From assembly GCA_050747825.1 (NCBI GenBank), contig JBOGJG010000169.1:1-35085 (forward strand): a DNA stretch of 35,085 nucleotides, written 5' to 3'. A program made the position numbers and the translations under genes. The number at the start of each line of letters is the position of its first letter. Within the stretch, counting starts at the first letter, position 1. Positions 16,644-24,534 of this stretch are shown piece by piece. The DNA comes from JBOGJG01 sp050747825 (GTDB taxonomy: Bacteria; Acidobacteriota; UBA6911; RPQK01; JBOGJG01). Under the pieces are notes generated by a model, which had not been told where the DNA came from, ran no database searches, and saw nothing but the letters and a program-made list of their open reading frames with translations.

Positions 16644-17390
16644 TCACTGATAATACCGGCTTCCCAACTCCTTCAGCCGATCCCGCACGGCCTGCATATC
16701 TATCCATACTTCCTTCTTGGCGCTCGGATTGCGCAGGAGGTAGGAGGGATGAAAGGTGGGGACCAGCAGCGTTCCTTTGTAATCGAAGAACTTTCCGCGC
16801 ATTCGGGAAATCGGGGTCTCGTCCCTGAGCAACGTTTGAGCGGCGTACTTGCCCAGAGCGACGATGATTTTCGGTTGAATGAGATCGATCTGCTTCATGA
16901 GAAAGCCGGAGCAGGCGGCCACCTCATCCGGTTCGGGATTGCGGTTCTTGGGTGGCCGGCATTTCAGGATGTTGGCGATGTAGACCTGCTCGCGCCGCAG
17001 ACCGATGGCTTTGATGATGTTCGTCAGCAACTGCCCGGCCCGGCCCACGAAGGGAATGCCTTGCAGGTCTTCGTCCTCTCCCGGCGCCTCGCCTACGAAC
17101 ATCAGGTCGGCTTCAGGATCTCCAACTCCAAAAACGATGTTAGTCCGCCCCTGGCTCAATTTACAGCGCGTGCAGTCGCCGATTTCGTCGCGAAGAGAGT
17201 GCAGGGAAGACCGCTGAGCGCTGACCGCTGAGCGCTGACCACTGACCGCTGACCGCTGACCACTGACCGCCGGCGGCTGACCGCTGAGCGCTGACCGCTG
17301 AGCGCTGGCCGCCGGCGGCGGGCTGAGCAGGTTTAGATGCGTGACGCCCAATTCAGAAAAAAACTTCAGGTGCTTGATGATCTCTTCCAT
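16644..17390 (-). CDS. Family 4 (Fe-S) uracil-DNA glycosylase with repeat-derived linker
   Basis: Removes uracil from DNA as the first step of base excision repair. The 248 residues hold the family 4 features: GEAPGEDEDLQGIPFVG (100-116), the catalytic-side HPSYLLR (His214), and four [4Fe-4S] cysteines, C73 and C76 in CTRCKL, C144 in LKCRPPKNR and C160. An N-terminal helix (1-20) is joined to the core by residues 28-60, a Ser/Ala/Gly/Gln/Arg linker made of the repeating peptide SAVSGQR and encoded by 14 GGTCAGC-type heptamers. Many bacterial relatives have a variable linker here, so the enzyme is probably active. It lies upstream of priA in the same direction. Confidence 0.93.
   Translation of the reverse strand: MEEIIKHLKFFSELGVTHLNLLSPPPAASAQRSALSGQPPAVSGQRSAVSGQRSAVSAQRSSLHSLRDEIGDCTRCKLSQGRTNIVFGVGDPEADLMFVGEAPGEDEDLQGIPFVGRAGQLLTNIIKAIGLRREQVYIANILKCRPPKNRNPEPDEVAACSGFLMKQIDLIQPKIIVALGKYAAQTLLRDETPISRMRGKFFDYKGTLLVPTFHPSYLLRNPSAKKEVWIDMQAVRDRLKELGSRYYQ
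17212..17309. repeat. Fourteen-unit heptamer array CGCTGAC inside udg
   Basis: 98 bp in unbroken 7-base register: CGCTGAG/CGCTGAC/CACTGAC variants, with one double unit CGCCGGCGGCTGAC at 17268-17281 and CGCTGGC last. On the coding strand the word is GTCAGCG. Because 7 is not a multiple of 3, three units code for seven residues and all three frames read the same cyclic peptide without stops. Confidence 0.95.
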
Positions 17391-17464
17391 GCGTTAGAAA
17401 ACCTTATCACCTTTCTCTGACGAGCCGTGAAGGCTGAAGTTTCTATATAGAGCGTCTCAGGAAT

Positions 17465-17483
17465 GGGAGCGCTGGCCGCTCCC
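17465..17483. repeat. Hairpin in the udg/era gap
   Basis: GGGAGCG/CGCTCCC with loop CTGGC lies in the 173-bp gap between era and udg. No T run follows on the minus strand. It looks like a small dispersed palindrome rather than a terminator. Nothing else is recognised in 17391-17563. Confidence 0.45.
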
Positions 17484-17563
17484 TGACGGTCGCGGCCCAT
17501 CTCCACCCCGCCCCGGATAAAAGTCGATTATGGCGTTGCCCTTTGAGACCGTCCCGTCGGAAT

Positions 17564-18457
17564 TCAGTTCGTAAACGCGAATTCATTGAGCAGGTATTCG
17601 ATATTTCGCCAGCCGGTGACGACCTTTACCTTCAGGTCGAGGTAGACTTTGCGAACGTCCAGGAAGCCCTGAATTTCTTTGCGCGCTTCGGTGCCGATCA
17701 TTTTGATCATCTTGCCCCCACGGCCGATGACGATCTTCTTCTGCCCGTCCTTCTCCACGATAATGGACGCCGCAATGCGGACAAATCCCCCCTCCCGCTC
17801 CGTCTCGTCGAATTCCTCGATCTGAACGGCGGTCGAGTAGGGGAGTTCTTCGCGCGTGTGCGACAGGACCTTCTCACGAATAATTTCCGAAGCGATAAAA
17901 CGCTCCTGCTGGTCGGTCACGTACTCCGCCGGGTACAGGAAGGGCCCTTCAGGCAGATGTTCGGCAATCTTCTCGATCAGCACACCGACGTTGTCTCCTC
18001 TCTCGGCTGACAGGGGAATAATCTCCGCGTATCTGTACTGCTGGTTATAAAAATCAATAATTGGAAGCAACTTACCCTTATTTACAAGATCCACTTTGTT
18101 AAGAACCAGGATGGCCGGTTTCTCCGCCTGTTTGACCAGATCAGTGGCGTACTCTTCTCCCTTGCCGTAGCTTTCGGAGGAATCCACCAGGTGAACCACC
18201 AAATCGACGTCCCGAAGAACCTCATAGACAATCTCCATCATCCGCTCGTTCAATCGATAACCGGGTCGGTGAATCCCTGGAGTATCCACAAACGCCATCT
18301 GCGAATCAGCAGTGGTTCGGATTCCCAGAGCACGGCTGCGCGTCGTTTGGGGCTTGTCACTGACGATTGAAACCTTCTGCCCGATCAGCCGGTTGAGCAG
18401 GGTTGATTTTCCGGAATTAGGACGGCCAATAAGGGCGACGAATCCGGATTTAGTCAT
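17564..18457 (-). CDS. era: GTPase Era, 16S rRNA/30S maturation factor
   Basis: Binds the 3' end of 16S rRNA and gates 30S subunit assembly. The 297 residues contain the GTPase domain (G1 GRPNSGKS at 11-18, QTTRSRALGI switch, DTPGIH G3, NKVD G4, LSAERGDNV near G5) and the C-terminal KH domain with KIVIGRGGKMIKMIGTEAR (about 250-268) and LDLKVKVVTGWRN. Its ATG overlaps the coaBC stop by 4 nt; it is the last gene of the msbA-era series. Confidence 0.97.
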   Translation of the reverse strand: MTKSGFVALIGRPNSGKSTLLNRLIGQKVSIVSDKPQTTRSRALGIRTTADSQMAFVDTPGIHRPGYRLNERMMEIVYEVLRDVDLVVHLVDSSESYGKGEEYATDLVKQAEKPAILVLNKVDLVNKGKLLPIIDFYNQQYRYAEIIPLSAERGDNVGVLIEKIAEHLPEGPFLYPAEYVTDQQERFIASEIIREKVLSHTREELPYSTAVQIEEFDETEREGGFVRIAASIIVEKDGQKKIVIGRGGKMIKMIGTEARKEIQGFLDVRKVYLDLKVKVVTGWRNIEYLLNEFAFTN

Positions 18458-19674
18458 GAGGCGCCCGATGCCCCGGGTACGGTGTGCTCTTCCCGGTGGC
18501 GCAGAGCTAGTTCAATCCGGTCCCAGAGCAGCCTGGCCAGCTCAACTTTGGACATTAAAGGAAGCGATTCTTCCCCTCCCTCGAAATCCTGGATGGAGAC
18601 CTGATTGACGTCGGCTTCAAATCCCTGTTCTCTGGAAGAAATGTCATTGGCAACAATCAGATCCAGGTTCTTTTCCTGGATTTTCTTTCGAGCATACTGC
18701 CGCACGTCCTGGGATTCGGCGGCAAATCCCACCAGAAACTGGCTTTGCTTGCGCCTGCCCAATTCCTTCAGAATGTCCGTTGTACGCTCCAGGCGGAGCG
18801 TGGTGGGAGCCTCGCCTTTCTTGACTTTCTGACGGGCGACCTCGGCCGGCGTGAAGTCGGAAACCGCGGCCGCCATCACCACGATATCGGTCTCTCCGAA
18901 ATGCTCGAACACGACTGACGCCATCTCGAATGCGGACCGGACCCCTACCAGCCGAACTCCGGATGGCGCTTTGAGGTGAGTGGGGCCGGACACCAGGGTT
19001 ACCAGGCCGCCGCGCCTGGCCGCCTCCTCAGCCAAAGCGTAGCCCATCTTCCCTGAGGATCGGTTGGAAATGTAGCGCACCGGGTCGATGTCCTCGATGG
19101 TCGGTCCTGCTGTCACCAGAATCCTCTGACCTGACAGGCTTTGATCACGCCGGATGGCGGTCAAAACGGCCTGTAGAATATCTTCGGGCTCCGCCAGCCG
19201 ACCCTCTCCTTCTTCCCCGCAGGCCAGATAGCCGGATCCCGGCTCCACGACCGTCACCCCCCGCTCCTGGAGAATTCTCAGATTCTCCAGGGTGGCGGGA
19301 TGCCGCCACATTTCAACGTTCATCGCCGGGGCTACAACCACGGGGGTTACCGTGGAAAGATAAAGCGTGCTCAGAAAATCATCGGCGATGCCCTGCGCAA
19401 ATTTGCCGATGACATTGGCTGTGGCAGGGGCCACGAGAAGGAGAGCACTTTCCCGCGCCACTCGAATGTGCTCGATTCGGGTGGATTGGTCCTCAAAAAG
19501 TTCCGAGATCACCCGGTTTCCCGAGAGTTTCTCGAGGGTCAGCGGCGTGATGAACTCCCGGGAGCTGCGCGTCATGACGGGCAAGACTTCAAAGCCTTGC
19601 TTTTGCAACAGGCGCAGTACCAGGGCCGATTTATAAGCCCCGATACAACCAGTCACCCCCAGGATGATTCTCAC
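18454..19674 (-). CDS. coaBC: Bifunctional phosphopantothenoylcysteine decarboxylase/phosphopantothenate-cysteine ligase
   Basis: Two consecutive steps of coenzyme A synthesis. The N-terminal CoaC flavoprotein half has GVTGCIGAYKS, APAMNVEMW and GYLACGEEGEGRL. The C-terminal CoaB half has TAGPTIEDIDPVRYISNRSSGKMG, MAAAVSDFTP and the KKGEAPTTLRLERTTDIL ligase region. I start it at GTG 19674 (RIILGVTGC), 4 nt after the rpoZ stop, giving 406 residues. The lysine-rich upstream extension is only the out-of-frame reading of the rpoZ acidic tail. Its stop overlaps the era start. Confidence 0.95.
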   Translation of the reverse strand: MRIILGVTGCIGAYKSALVLRLLQKQGFEVLPVMTRSSREFITPLTLEKLSGNRVISELFEDQSTRIEHIRVARESALLLVAPATANVIGKFAQGIADDFLSTLYLSTVTPVVVAPAMNVEMWRHPATLENLRILQERGVTVVEPGSGYLACGEEGEGRLAEPEDILQAVLTAIRRDQSLSGQRILVTAGPTIEDIDPVRYISNRSSGKMGYALAEEAARRGGLVTLVSGPTHLKAPSGVRLVGVRSAFEMASVVFEHFGETDIVVMAAAVSDFTPAEVARQKVKKGEAPTTLRLERTTDILKELGRRKQSQFLVGFAAESQDVRQYARKKIQEKNLDLIVANDISSREQGFEADVNQVSIQDFEGGEESLPLMSKVELARLLWDRIELALRHREEHTVPGASGAS

Positions 19675-19678
19675 AACT

Positions 19679-19888
19679 TCATTCTTCCTCTTCTTCTTCT
19701 TCGTCTTCTTCGAGGATCTCGTATTCAACCAGTCCGCGTTGGACTTCGTTTATGGCGATGAAGGCCGCTTTCCTGGAATGAACGTTGACGTAAAGCGGAG
19801 CGCCGTTCTGAATTTGCTTGGCACGCTCGGCGGCCACCAGAATAAATCGAAACTTGCTGTCAAATTCCTTCGGAATTTTATAGATCAT
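19679..19888 (-). CDS. rpoZ: RNA polymerase omega subunit
   Basis: Small assembly subunit of RNA polymerase, 69 residues. The core FRFILVAAERAKQIQNGA and KAAFIAINEVQRGLVEY match the family; the C-terminus is a run of Asp/Glu encoded by GAA/GAG triplets, common in relatives. The ATG has GAGGTG 7 nt upstream and a good promoter 40-70 bp upstream. It sits between gmk and coaBC, the usual place. Confidence 0.95.
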   Translation of the reverse strand: MIYKIPKEFDSKFRFILVAAERAKQIQNGAPLYVNVHSRKAAFIAINEVQRGLVEYEILEEDEEEEEEE

Positions 19889-19927
19889 TTGTTTTCACCT
19901 CGTTTTATGCAACTAACCAAGGCCCGA

Positions 19928-19956
19928 ATTATATGCTCTTTTGCGCCCCGATTAAA
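19928..19956 (-). promoter_or_regulatory. Sigma-70-type promoter for rpoZ-coaBC-era
   Basis: A perfect TATAAT (19933-19928) with TTTAAT 17 bp upstream (19956-19951) as a partial -35. It is followed by a leader of about 30 nt with a GAGGTG ribosome site (19901-19896) before the rpoZ ATG. Confidence 0.6.
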
Positions 19957-19970
19957 AATTCATGCCCTAA

Positions 19971-20009
19971 CAGCCTGTATCTTGACAGGAGGAGTCCAGA
20001 TACAGGCTG
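19971..20009 (-). promoter_or_regulatory. Stem-loop between gmk and rpoZ
   Basis: A perfect 12-bp stem CAGCCTGTATCT/AGATACAGGCTG encloses 15 nt. It begins 22 bp after the gmk stop and ends about 15 bp before the rpoZ -35. In the transcript the loop reads GGACTCCTCCTGTCA, exposing CUCCUCCU. No T run directly follows, so it is a doubtful terminator; attenuation or RNA-end stabilisation is possible. Confidence 0.5.
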
Positions 20010-20030
20010 CTAAAGCTCGCCGCAGCAGCA

Positions 20031-20648
20031 CTAGTCTTTAAACGTTTGCAGGATCTGCTCAGCTTGGAACGTGCGGCGGGACAGACCGCAGCGCTTGGCC
20101 AGGATGATTGATTTGAGATCTTCCACGGATCGTTCGATATTTTCGTTCACGATCACATACTGATAATGCCTGTAATATTCGATTTCATTGCGGGCGATTC
20201 GCAGGCGCCTGCCGATAATGGCTTCATCGTCCAGGCCCCGGCCTTCCAGCCGCTCCTTTAGAATCTCAAATGAAGGCGGAAAGACGAAGACCATGGTGGC
20301 CTCGGGCACCAGACGTTTGACTTTGAGGGCGCCCTGCACGTCGATCTCGAGCAGGACGTCATTCCCACAGCTCAGTTCGGATTCCACGAAGGCCCGGCTG
20401 GTCGCATAGCAATTGCCGTAAACGTGGGCATATTCCAGAAAAGCATCCTGCTCGATCATTTTTTCAAACTCAGCTTTCGACACGAAGTAATACTCCACGC
20501 CGTCCTGCTCTCCCTTGCGCTGCTTGCGGGTAGTGTGGCTCACCGAGAATTTGAGTTGCGGGACCTCCTCCAAAACGCGGCGGGCCAGGCTTGTCTTGCC
20601 CGACCCTGATGGAGCGCTGATGACGATCAAGCCGCCCTTACTCGACAT
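20031..20648 (-). CDS. gmk: Guanylate kinase
   Basis: Phosphorylates GMP to GDP. The 205 residues have the P-loop SAPSGSGKTSL (about 10-20), the GMP-binding block SVSHTTRKQRKGEQDGVEYYFV and EIDVQGALKVK, and a LID region RLEGRGLDDEAIIGRRL. It overlaps yicC by 11 nt, as is usual in the yicC-gmk-rpoZ series. A stable stem-loop follows its stop. Confidence 0.96.
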   Translation of the reverse strand: MSSKGGLIVISAPSGSGKTSLARRVLEEVPQLKFSVSHTTRKQRKGEQDGVEYYFVSKAEFEKMIEQDAFLEYAHVYGNCYATSRAFVESELSCGNDVLLEIDVQGALKVKRLVPEATMVFVFPPSFEILKERLEGRGLDDEAIIGRRLRIARNEIEYYRHYQYVIVNENIERSVEDLKSIILAKRCGLSRRTFQAEQILQTFKD

Positions 20649-21510
20649 TTTGAACCTGCTCGCGCATCTTCTCGATTTCAGCCTTCCCTTCCACGGCGAT
20701 ATCCGATATCTCCGGCAGTACCGCCTTGGAAAGAATCGTATTCATCTCCCGATTCATCTCCTGGCAAAGGAAGTCCAGATTCTTTCCAATCCTCTTTTGA
20801 TCCGATTCAGCAAGATATTGGCTAAAACGTTCGATATGGCTCTTAAGACGAGTGATTTCCTCCGTGATGCTGGCCCGATCCGAGTAAAACACGACTTCTT
20901 GAGCCAGGCGCGTCTGGTCCACTCGGGCGTCCTGACCCATTTCAGCCAGTCTCTGATTCAATTTTTCCCGGACATGGCTGATCATGGCGCTTGCCTGTCC
21001 TTGGATTTGAGACAGGTACTTATCTAAGAGCAGAAGACGATCCTGTAAATCAGCTTTCAGAGCTGCTCCCTCGGCAATGCGAGTGGCTACCACTTCGTCT
21101 AGAGCCTCCTGGGTCATTTCGAGAATCGTCTCCGGGACTTTGCGTGACGTCCAGTCGAGCTGGCGCGGACCGATGACCCCGGGCAGATTCAAAAGAGCGG
21201 CCACATTCAGCTCTCCGCCGACTCCGCGGGCGCGTATCCGCTCCGCCAGGGAGAGATAGTTTTCAACGAGAGCTTCATTGAGCTCGGATTGACTGCTCGA
21301 CTTAAAAGTGACGTTGATATAAACCTCGGCCCTTCCCCGGCTGAGCCGGGATTGCACTGCTTTGCGCAGGTCAGGTTCGAGCGCGCTCAGTTCCTTGGGC
21401 AGCCGTGTGACCACATCAAGATAGCGGCCATTCACGGTTTTGATTTCGATGCCAATATCCACATCCTCGAGCGACCTCTCAGCCTGTCCAAAACCAGTCA
21501 TGCTTCTCAT
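20638..21510 (-). CDS. YicC family endoribonuclease-like protein
   Basis: 290 residues, full length for the family. It begins MRSMTGFGQAE, the hallmark start, and ends with the conserved DUF1732 block GKNLDFLCQEMNREMNTI followed by KAVLPEISDIAVEGKAEIEKMREQVQNVE. E. coli YicC is described as an endoribonuclease acting on the small RNA RyhB; that role is not shown for this lineage. The ATG directly abuts the msbA stop, and the gene overlaps gmk by 11 nt. Confidence 0.94.
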   Translation of the reverse strand: MRSMTGFGQAERSLEDVDIGIEIKTVNGRYLDVVTRLPKELSALEPDLRKAVQSRLSRGRAEVYINVTFKSSSQSELNEALVENYLSLAERIRARGVGGELNVAALLNLPGVIGPRQLDWTSRKVPETILEMTQEALDEVVATRIAEGAALKADLQDRLLLLDKYLSQIQGQASAMISHVREKLNQRLAEMGQDARVDQTRLAQEVVFYSDRASITEEITRLKSHIERFSQYLAESDQKRIGKNLDFLCQEMNREMNTILSKAVLPEISDIAVEGKAEIEKMREQVQNVE

Positions 21511-23325
21511 TTAAGCTCTGACCCCATCCGCAAACTGGAGATCGTAAAGCTTGCGATACACTCCGGATTGTTCCAATAGAGCCTCATGGCCGCCAATTTC
21601 GACGATCCGGCCCCGGTCCATGACAACGATGCGGTCGGCCAGACGCACGGTCGAAAGCCGATGTGCAATCACCAGTGTCGTGCAATTCTGCATGAGATTG
21701 TAGAGAGCCTCCTGAACCAGGCGCTCCGATTCTGTATCGAGAGCCGAGGTGGCTTCGTCGAGAATCAGAATAGGGGCTTTCTTGAGGATTGCCCGGGCGA
21801 TGGCAATCCGCTGTCTTTGACCGCCTGAGAGGCGCTGCCCGCGCTCGCCGATCCGGGTATCGTAGCCGTGTGAAAGACTCAGAATAAAGTCGTGAATGAA
21901 AGCTGCCTGGGCCGCCTCGACTATCTCGTCCAGAGTGCAATCCTCTCTGCCATAAGCAATATTGTTCTTCACACTGTCGTCAAAAAGGAAGGTCTCCTGA
22001 GTCACTACCGCTATCTGGCGGCGCAAAGATCGCAGAGCCACATTCCGGATATCGATTCCATCGATGCTGATCCGGCCCTCATTGACATCGTAGAAGCGAG
22101 GAATCAAGCTCGCCAGGCTGGTCTTTCCGGCGCCACTTGGTCCCACCAGGGCGACGATCTCCCGCTTGCGAATACACAGGTCCACCTGATTGAGTACCAG
22201 CATGCCGCCCGGATATCCTTTGGGTGAGGCGGCCGTGTCATCTCCCTGGTAATGGAACGACACACCTTCGAAGGCAATTTCCTTTTCGACGGGCGGAAGT
22301 TCCCGGACATGGGGCTGGTCCGTGATTTCGACGTGAGTGTCCAGAAGCTGAAAAATGCGCTGCGAGGAAGCAAAGGCTTGCTGGAAGTGCAGGTGGGCTC
22401 GAGAGAGCTTTCGAACCGGCTCGTAAAGCCGGAAGAGCGCCGCAATAAACACAACAAAACCCCCGATGGTCAAGCCCCTGCCCATCTCGTAATTGGCATA
22501 GATCAAAAAGGGCACAAAGGACACATAGCCGATGAATTCAATCAGCGGCGAGTTGATGGCTGCAATGCGCCCGGCTCTCAAATTGACATGAATAAGCTGG
22601 TCGGTCGAATCGTTAAAACGCCGCCGCTCATACTCCTCCATGCCAAAAGCTTTCACGATCCGCTGCCCGGCAATGGTTTCCTGGAGATTGTGGGAAATTT
22701 CCTCCAGGTTTTCCTGGCTGCGACGGCTCACCTTGCGGATTCGGCGACCCAGATTAGTGGAAATGAAGAGCACTAACGGGGCGATGAGAAAGGAAAGCAG
22801 AGCCAGCTTCCAGTCCGTGTAAAAGACAACACCCAGAAAGAGAACCATCAGCACGACCTGACGCAGGAAATCAGTCAGCGTTCGACTCACGGTTTCCTGA
22901 AGCCGCTCGGTATCGGCGATGATGCGGGCCATGAGCTTGCCAGTGGCGTTGCGCGCGTAAAAGGCCAGGGACTGATTGAGCAAATGTGAATAAAGGCTTT
23001 TTCTCAAAGCCCCCACAATCTGCTGTCCAGTAAAGCTCATCGAGTATTCCGCAAAGTAGAGAAAGACGCCTTTGCAGAAGGAAAAAACCACCAGGAAAAA
23101 GGCAATCTGAGTAAAACTGTCCTGATTCAGGCCGAGATATTCTTGAATGAAGGCAAACTTGTCCTCAGCAGCGCCGCCGGATGGAGTCAGGTGATTGAAA
23201 ATCGGCGCCAGCAGCATCACGATAAACGCCTCCAATGCGCCGCTGATAACCATCAGGACGAGGGCAAGGATCAACAAATGTAGATTGGGGCGGATGTACG
23301 GAAAGAGCCGTCTGAGTTCCGACAT
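21511..23325 (-). CDS. msbA: MsbA-type lipid A exporter, ABC half-transporter
   Basis: Flips the lipid A-core across the inner membrane. From ATG 23325 (MSELRRLFPYIRP) it has 604 residues: an ABC type-1 exporter domain with six membrane helices (about 15-310) and an ATPase domain with Walker A VGPSGAGKTSL, signature LSGGQRQRIAIARAIL, Walker B ILILDEATSALD and H-loop VIAHRLSTV. The open frame extends 24 codons further, but that piece (GPRITRITTDKK) is translated ATCCGTG repeat. TACAAT (23338-23333) ends 7 nt before the chosen ATG, which fits a leaderless start. A multidrug ABC exporter is the alternative; LPS genes around favour lipid A. Confidence 0.88.
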   Translation of the reverse strand: MSELRRLFPYIRPNLHLLILALVLMVISGALEAFIVMLLAPIFNHLTPSGGAAEDKFAFIQEYLGLNQDSFTQIAFFLVVFSFCKGVFLYFAEYSMSFTGQQIVGALRKSLYSHLLNQSLAFYARNATGKLMARIIADTERLQETVSRTLTDFLRQVVLMVLFLGVVFYTDWKLALLSFLIAPLVLFISTNLGRRIRKVSRRSQENLEEISHNLQETIAGQRIVKAFGMEEYERRRFNDSTDQLIHVNLRAGRIAAINSPLIEFIGYVSFVPFLIYANYEMGRGLTIGGFVVFIAALFRLYEPVRKLSRAHLHFQQAFASSQRIFQLLDTHVEITDQPHVRELPPVEKEIAFEGVSFHYQGDDTAASPKGYPGGMLVLNQVDLCIRKREIVALVGPSGAGKTSLASLIPRFYDVNEGRISIDGIDIRNVALRSLRRQIAVVTQETFLFDDSVKNNIAYGREDCTLDEIVEAAQAAFIHDFILSLSHGYDTRIGERGQRLSGGQRQRIAIARAILKKAPILILDEATSALDTESERLVQEALYNLMQNCTTLVIAHRLSTVRLADRIVVMDRGRIVEIGGHEALLEQSGVYRKLYDLQFADGVRA

Positions 23326-23332
23326 TCGGGTC

Positions 23333-23338
23333 ATTGTA
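23333..23338 (-). promoter_or_regulatory. -10 box of probable leaderless msbA promoter
   Basis: TACAAT on the minus strand, 7 nt before ATG 23325. No Shine-Dalgarno sequence precedes that ATG, and the upstream ATG at 23334 overlaps the box itself. Confidence 0.4.
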
Positions 23339-23358
23339 GCAGTTTCTTGAGGTTTTTT

Positions 23359-23386
23359 ATCCGTGGTAATCCGTGTAATCCGTGGC
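23359..23386. repeat. ATCCGTG word array upstream of msbA
   Basis: ATCCGTGGTA (23359), ATCCGTGTA (23369), ATCCGTGGC (23378): three copies at 9-10 base spacing in the msbA/mtnA divergent gap. Confidence 0.75.
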
Positions 23387-23424
23387 CCAAAAGGCACTCC
23401 CTGTTCACCACCATCTAAAGAGTG

Positions 23425-23430
23425 TAAATT
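23425..23430 (+). promoter_or_regulatory. -10-like box before mtnA
   Basis: TAAATT, with TG two bases upstream (extended -10 form TGTAAATT), ends 8 nt before the mtnA ATG. No ribosome site lies between, consistent with a leaderless message. Confidence 0.35.
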
Positions 23431-23438
23431 AACAGCCC

Positions 23439-24467
23439 ATGATCAAGACCATCGAATGGACCGAGCAGGGCGTCGTCATGATCGATCAGCGGTTGCTCCC
23501 CACGCAGGAGGTTTACAACCTTTACAAGAGCGTGGAGGAAGTAGCTGAGGCCATTAAGACTATGGTCATTCGGGGAGCGCCGGCCATTGGAGTGGCGGCT
23601 GCCATGGGGATTGCCCTGGGAGTTAAGAATCTCTCTTCCAAGGAGGGGCTGGATGTGGCTTTCGGCTGCATTTGCCGGATCATCCACGAAACCCGCCCCA
23701 CGGCCCGCAATTTGTTTTGGGCCATTGAGCGCATGACCGCAGTCTTTAATGCTCATCGCGAGGCTGCTCTGGAGCAAGTTCAGAAGGCCCTAGAGGACGA
23801 AGCCGTCGAGATTCATCGGGAGGACATCGAGATCAACAGAAAAATCGGCAAGCACGGCCAGCAACTGCTGTCGGAGAAGATGACCGTCCTTACCCATTGC
23901 AACGCGGGCGCCCTGGCCACAGCCGGCTACGGGACCGCGCTGGGGGTTATCCGCGCCGCCGTGGAAAGCGGCAAAAATATCCAGGTCTTTGCCGACGAGA
24001 CCAGGCCTTTCCTACAGGGGTCGCGCCTGACCGCCTGGGAGATGATGAAAGAAGAAATCCCCTGCACTCTGATCACCGATAACATGGCTGGCTACTTCAT
24101 GAAGTCGGGGCAGATTCAGGCCGTAATTGTCGGAGCCGACCGGATTGCCCGCAATGGTGATACGGCTAACAAGATCGGGACATATTCAGTGGCGGTTCTC
24201 GCCCGGGAACACGGCATTCCTTTCTACGTCGCCGCTCCCCTCTCCACCATCGACCTCGAGACCCCCAGCGGCGACGGGATCCCGATCGAGCAGCGCGATA
24301 TTCAGGAAGTCACCCGGATCAACGACCAGTTACTGGCTCCGGCATCCGTCGGCGTGGCCAACCCCGCCTTCGATGTGACTCCGAATCGCCTGATTTCAGC
24401 TATCATCACGGAGGCGGGGATTGCGAGATCTCCCTTCGAGCAATCCGTTCCGGCGCTTTTCGGGTGA
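23439..24467 (+). CDS. mtnA: S-methyl-5-thioribose-1-phosphate isomerase
   Basis: Converts methylthioribose 1-phosphate to methylthioribulose 1-phosphate in methionine salvage. The 342 residues are normal length. GAPAIGVAAAMG (47-58), RPTARNLFWAIERM (86-99), the catalytic Cys154 in THCNAGALATAGYGTALG and the aspartate in VGADRIARNGDTANKIGTY are all present; C-terminal NPAFDVTP and ITEAGI are typical. The start follows a -10-like TAAATT by 8 nt with no ribosome site. No other methionine-salvage gene is in the window. Confidence 0.95.
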   Translation: MIKTIEWTEQGVVMIDQRLLPTQEVYNLYKSVEEVAEAIKTMVIRGAPAIGVAAAMGIALGVKNLSSKEGLDVAFGCICRIIHETRPTARNLFWAIERMTAVFNAHREAALEQVQKALEDEAVEIHREDIEINRKIGKHGQQLLSEKMTVLTHCNAGALATAGYGTALGVIRAAVESGKNIQVFADETRPFLQGSRLTAWEMMKEEIPCTLITDNMAGYFMKSGQIQAVIVGADRIARNGDTANKIGTYSVAVLAREHGIPFYVAAPLSTIDLETPSGDGIPIEQRDIQEVTRINDQLLAPASVGVANPAFDVTPNRLISAIITEAGIARSPFEQSVPALFG

Positions 24468-24473
24468 TCCTTG

Positions 24474-24534
24474 TTCCTTGGTCATTACAGTCGGAGCAAC
24501 CAAGGAAGCAGTTGAACCAAAGAACCAAAGAATC
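24474..24534. repeat. Octamer array GAACCAAA and inverted repeat before tsaD
   Basis: TTCCTTGGT (24474-24482) and ACCAAGGAA (24499-24507) form a perfect 9-bp inverted repeat. Then GAACCAAA, GAACCAAA, GAATC (24514-24534) run in 8-base register right up to the tsaD ATG. The word is close to the AAGAAACC array at 14086-14117. Confidence 0.75.

Noticed and set aside
16503..17231. 242-residue plus-strand frame opposite udg/priA
   Set aside because: It is antisense to two well-supported genes, has no recognisable domain, and is kept open by the stop-free heptamer array.
17212..17309. CRISPR array
   Set aside because: The heptamers are directly contiguous, with no unique spacers and units far too short.
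19680..19720. GAA/GAG run in rpoZ as another word array
   Set aside because: It is a triplet repeat coding for the acidic tail common in omega subunits and does not share the 7/8-base period.
19675..19728. Lysine-rich N-terminal extension of CoaBC
   Set aside because: It is the other-frame reading of the rpoZ acidic tail; GTG 19674 right after the rpoZ stop fits the family start.
24421..24534. 38-residue N-terminal extension of TsaD
   Set aside because: It overlaps the mtnA end and repeat DNA; TsaD proteins begin at the ILGIESSCDET block.
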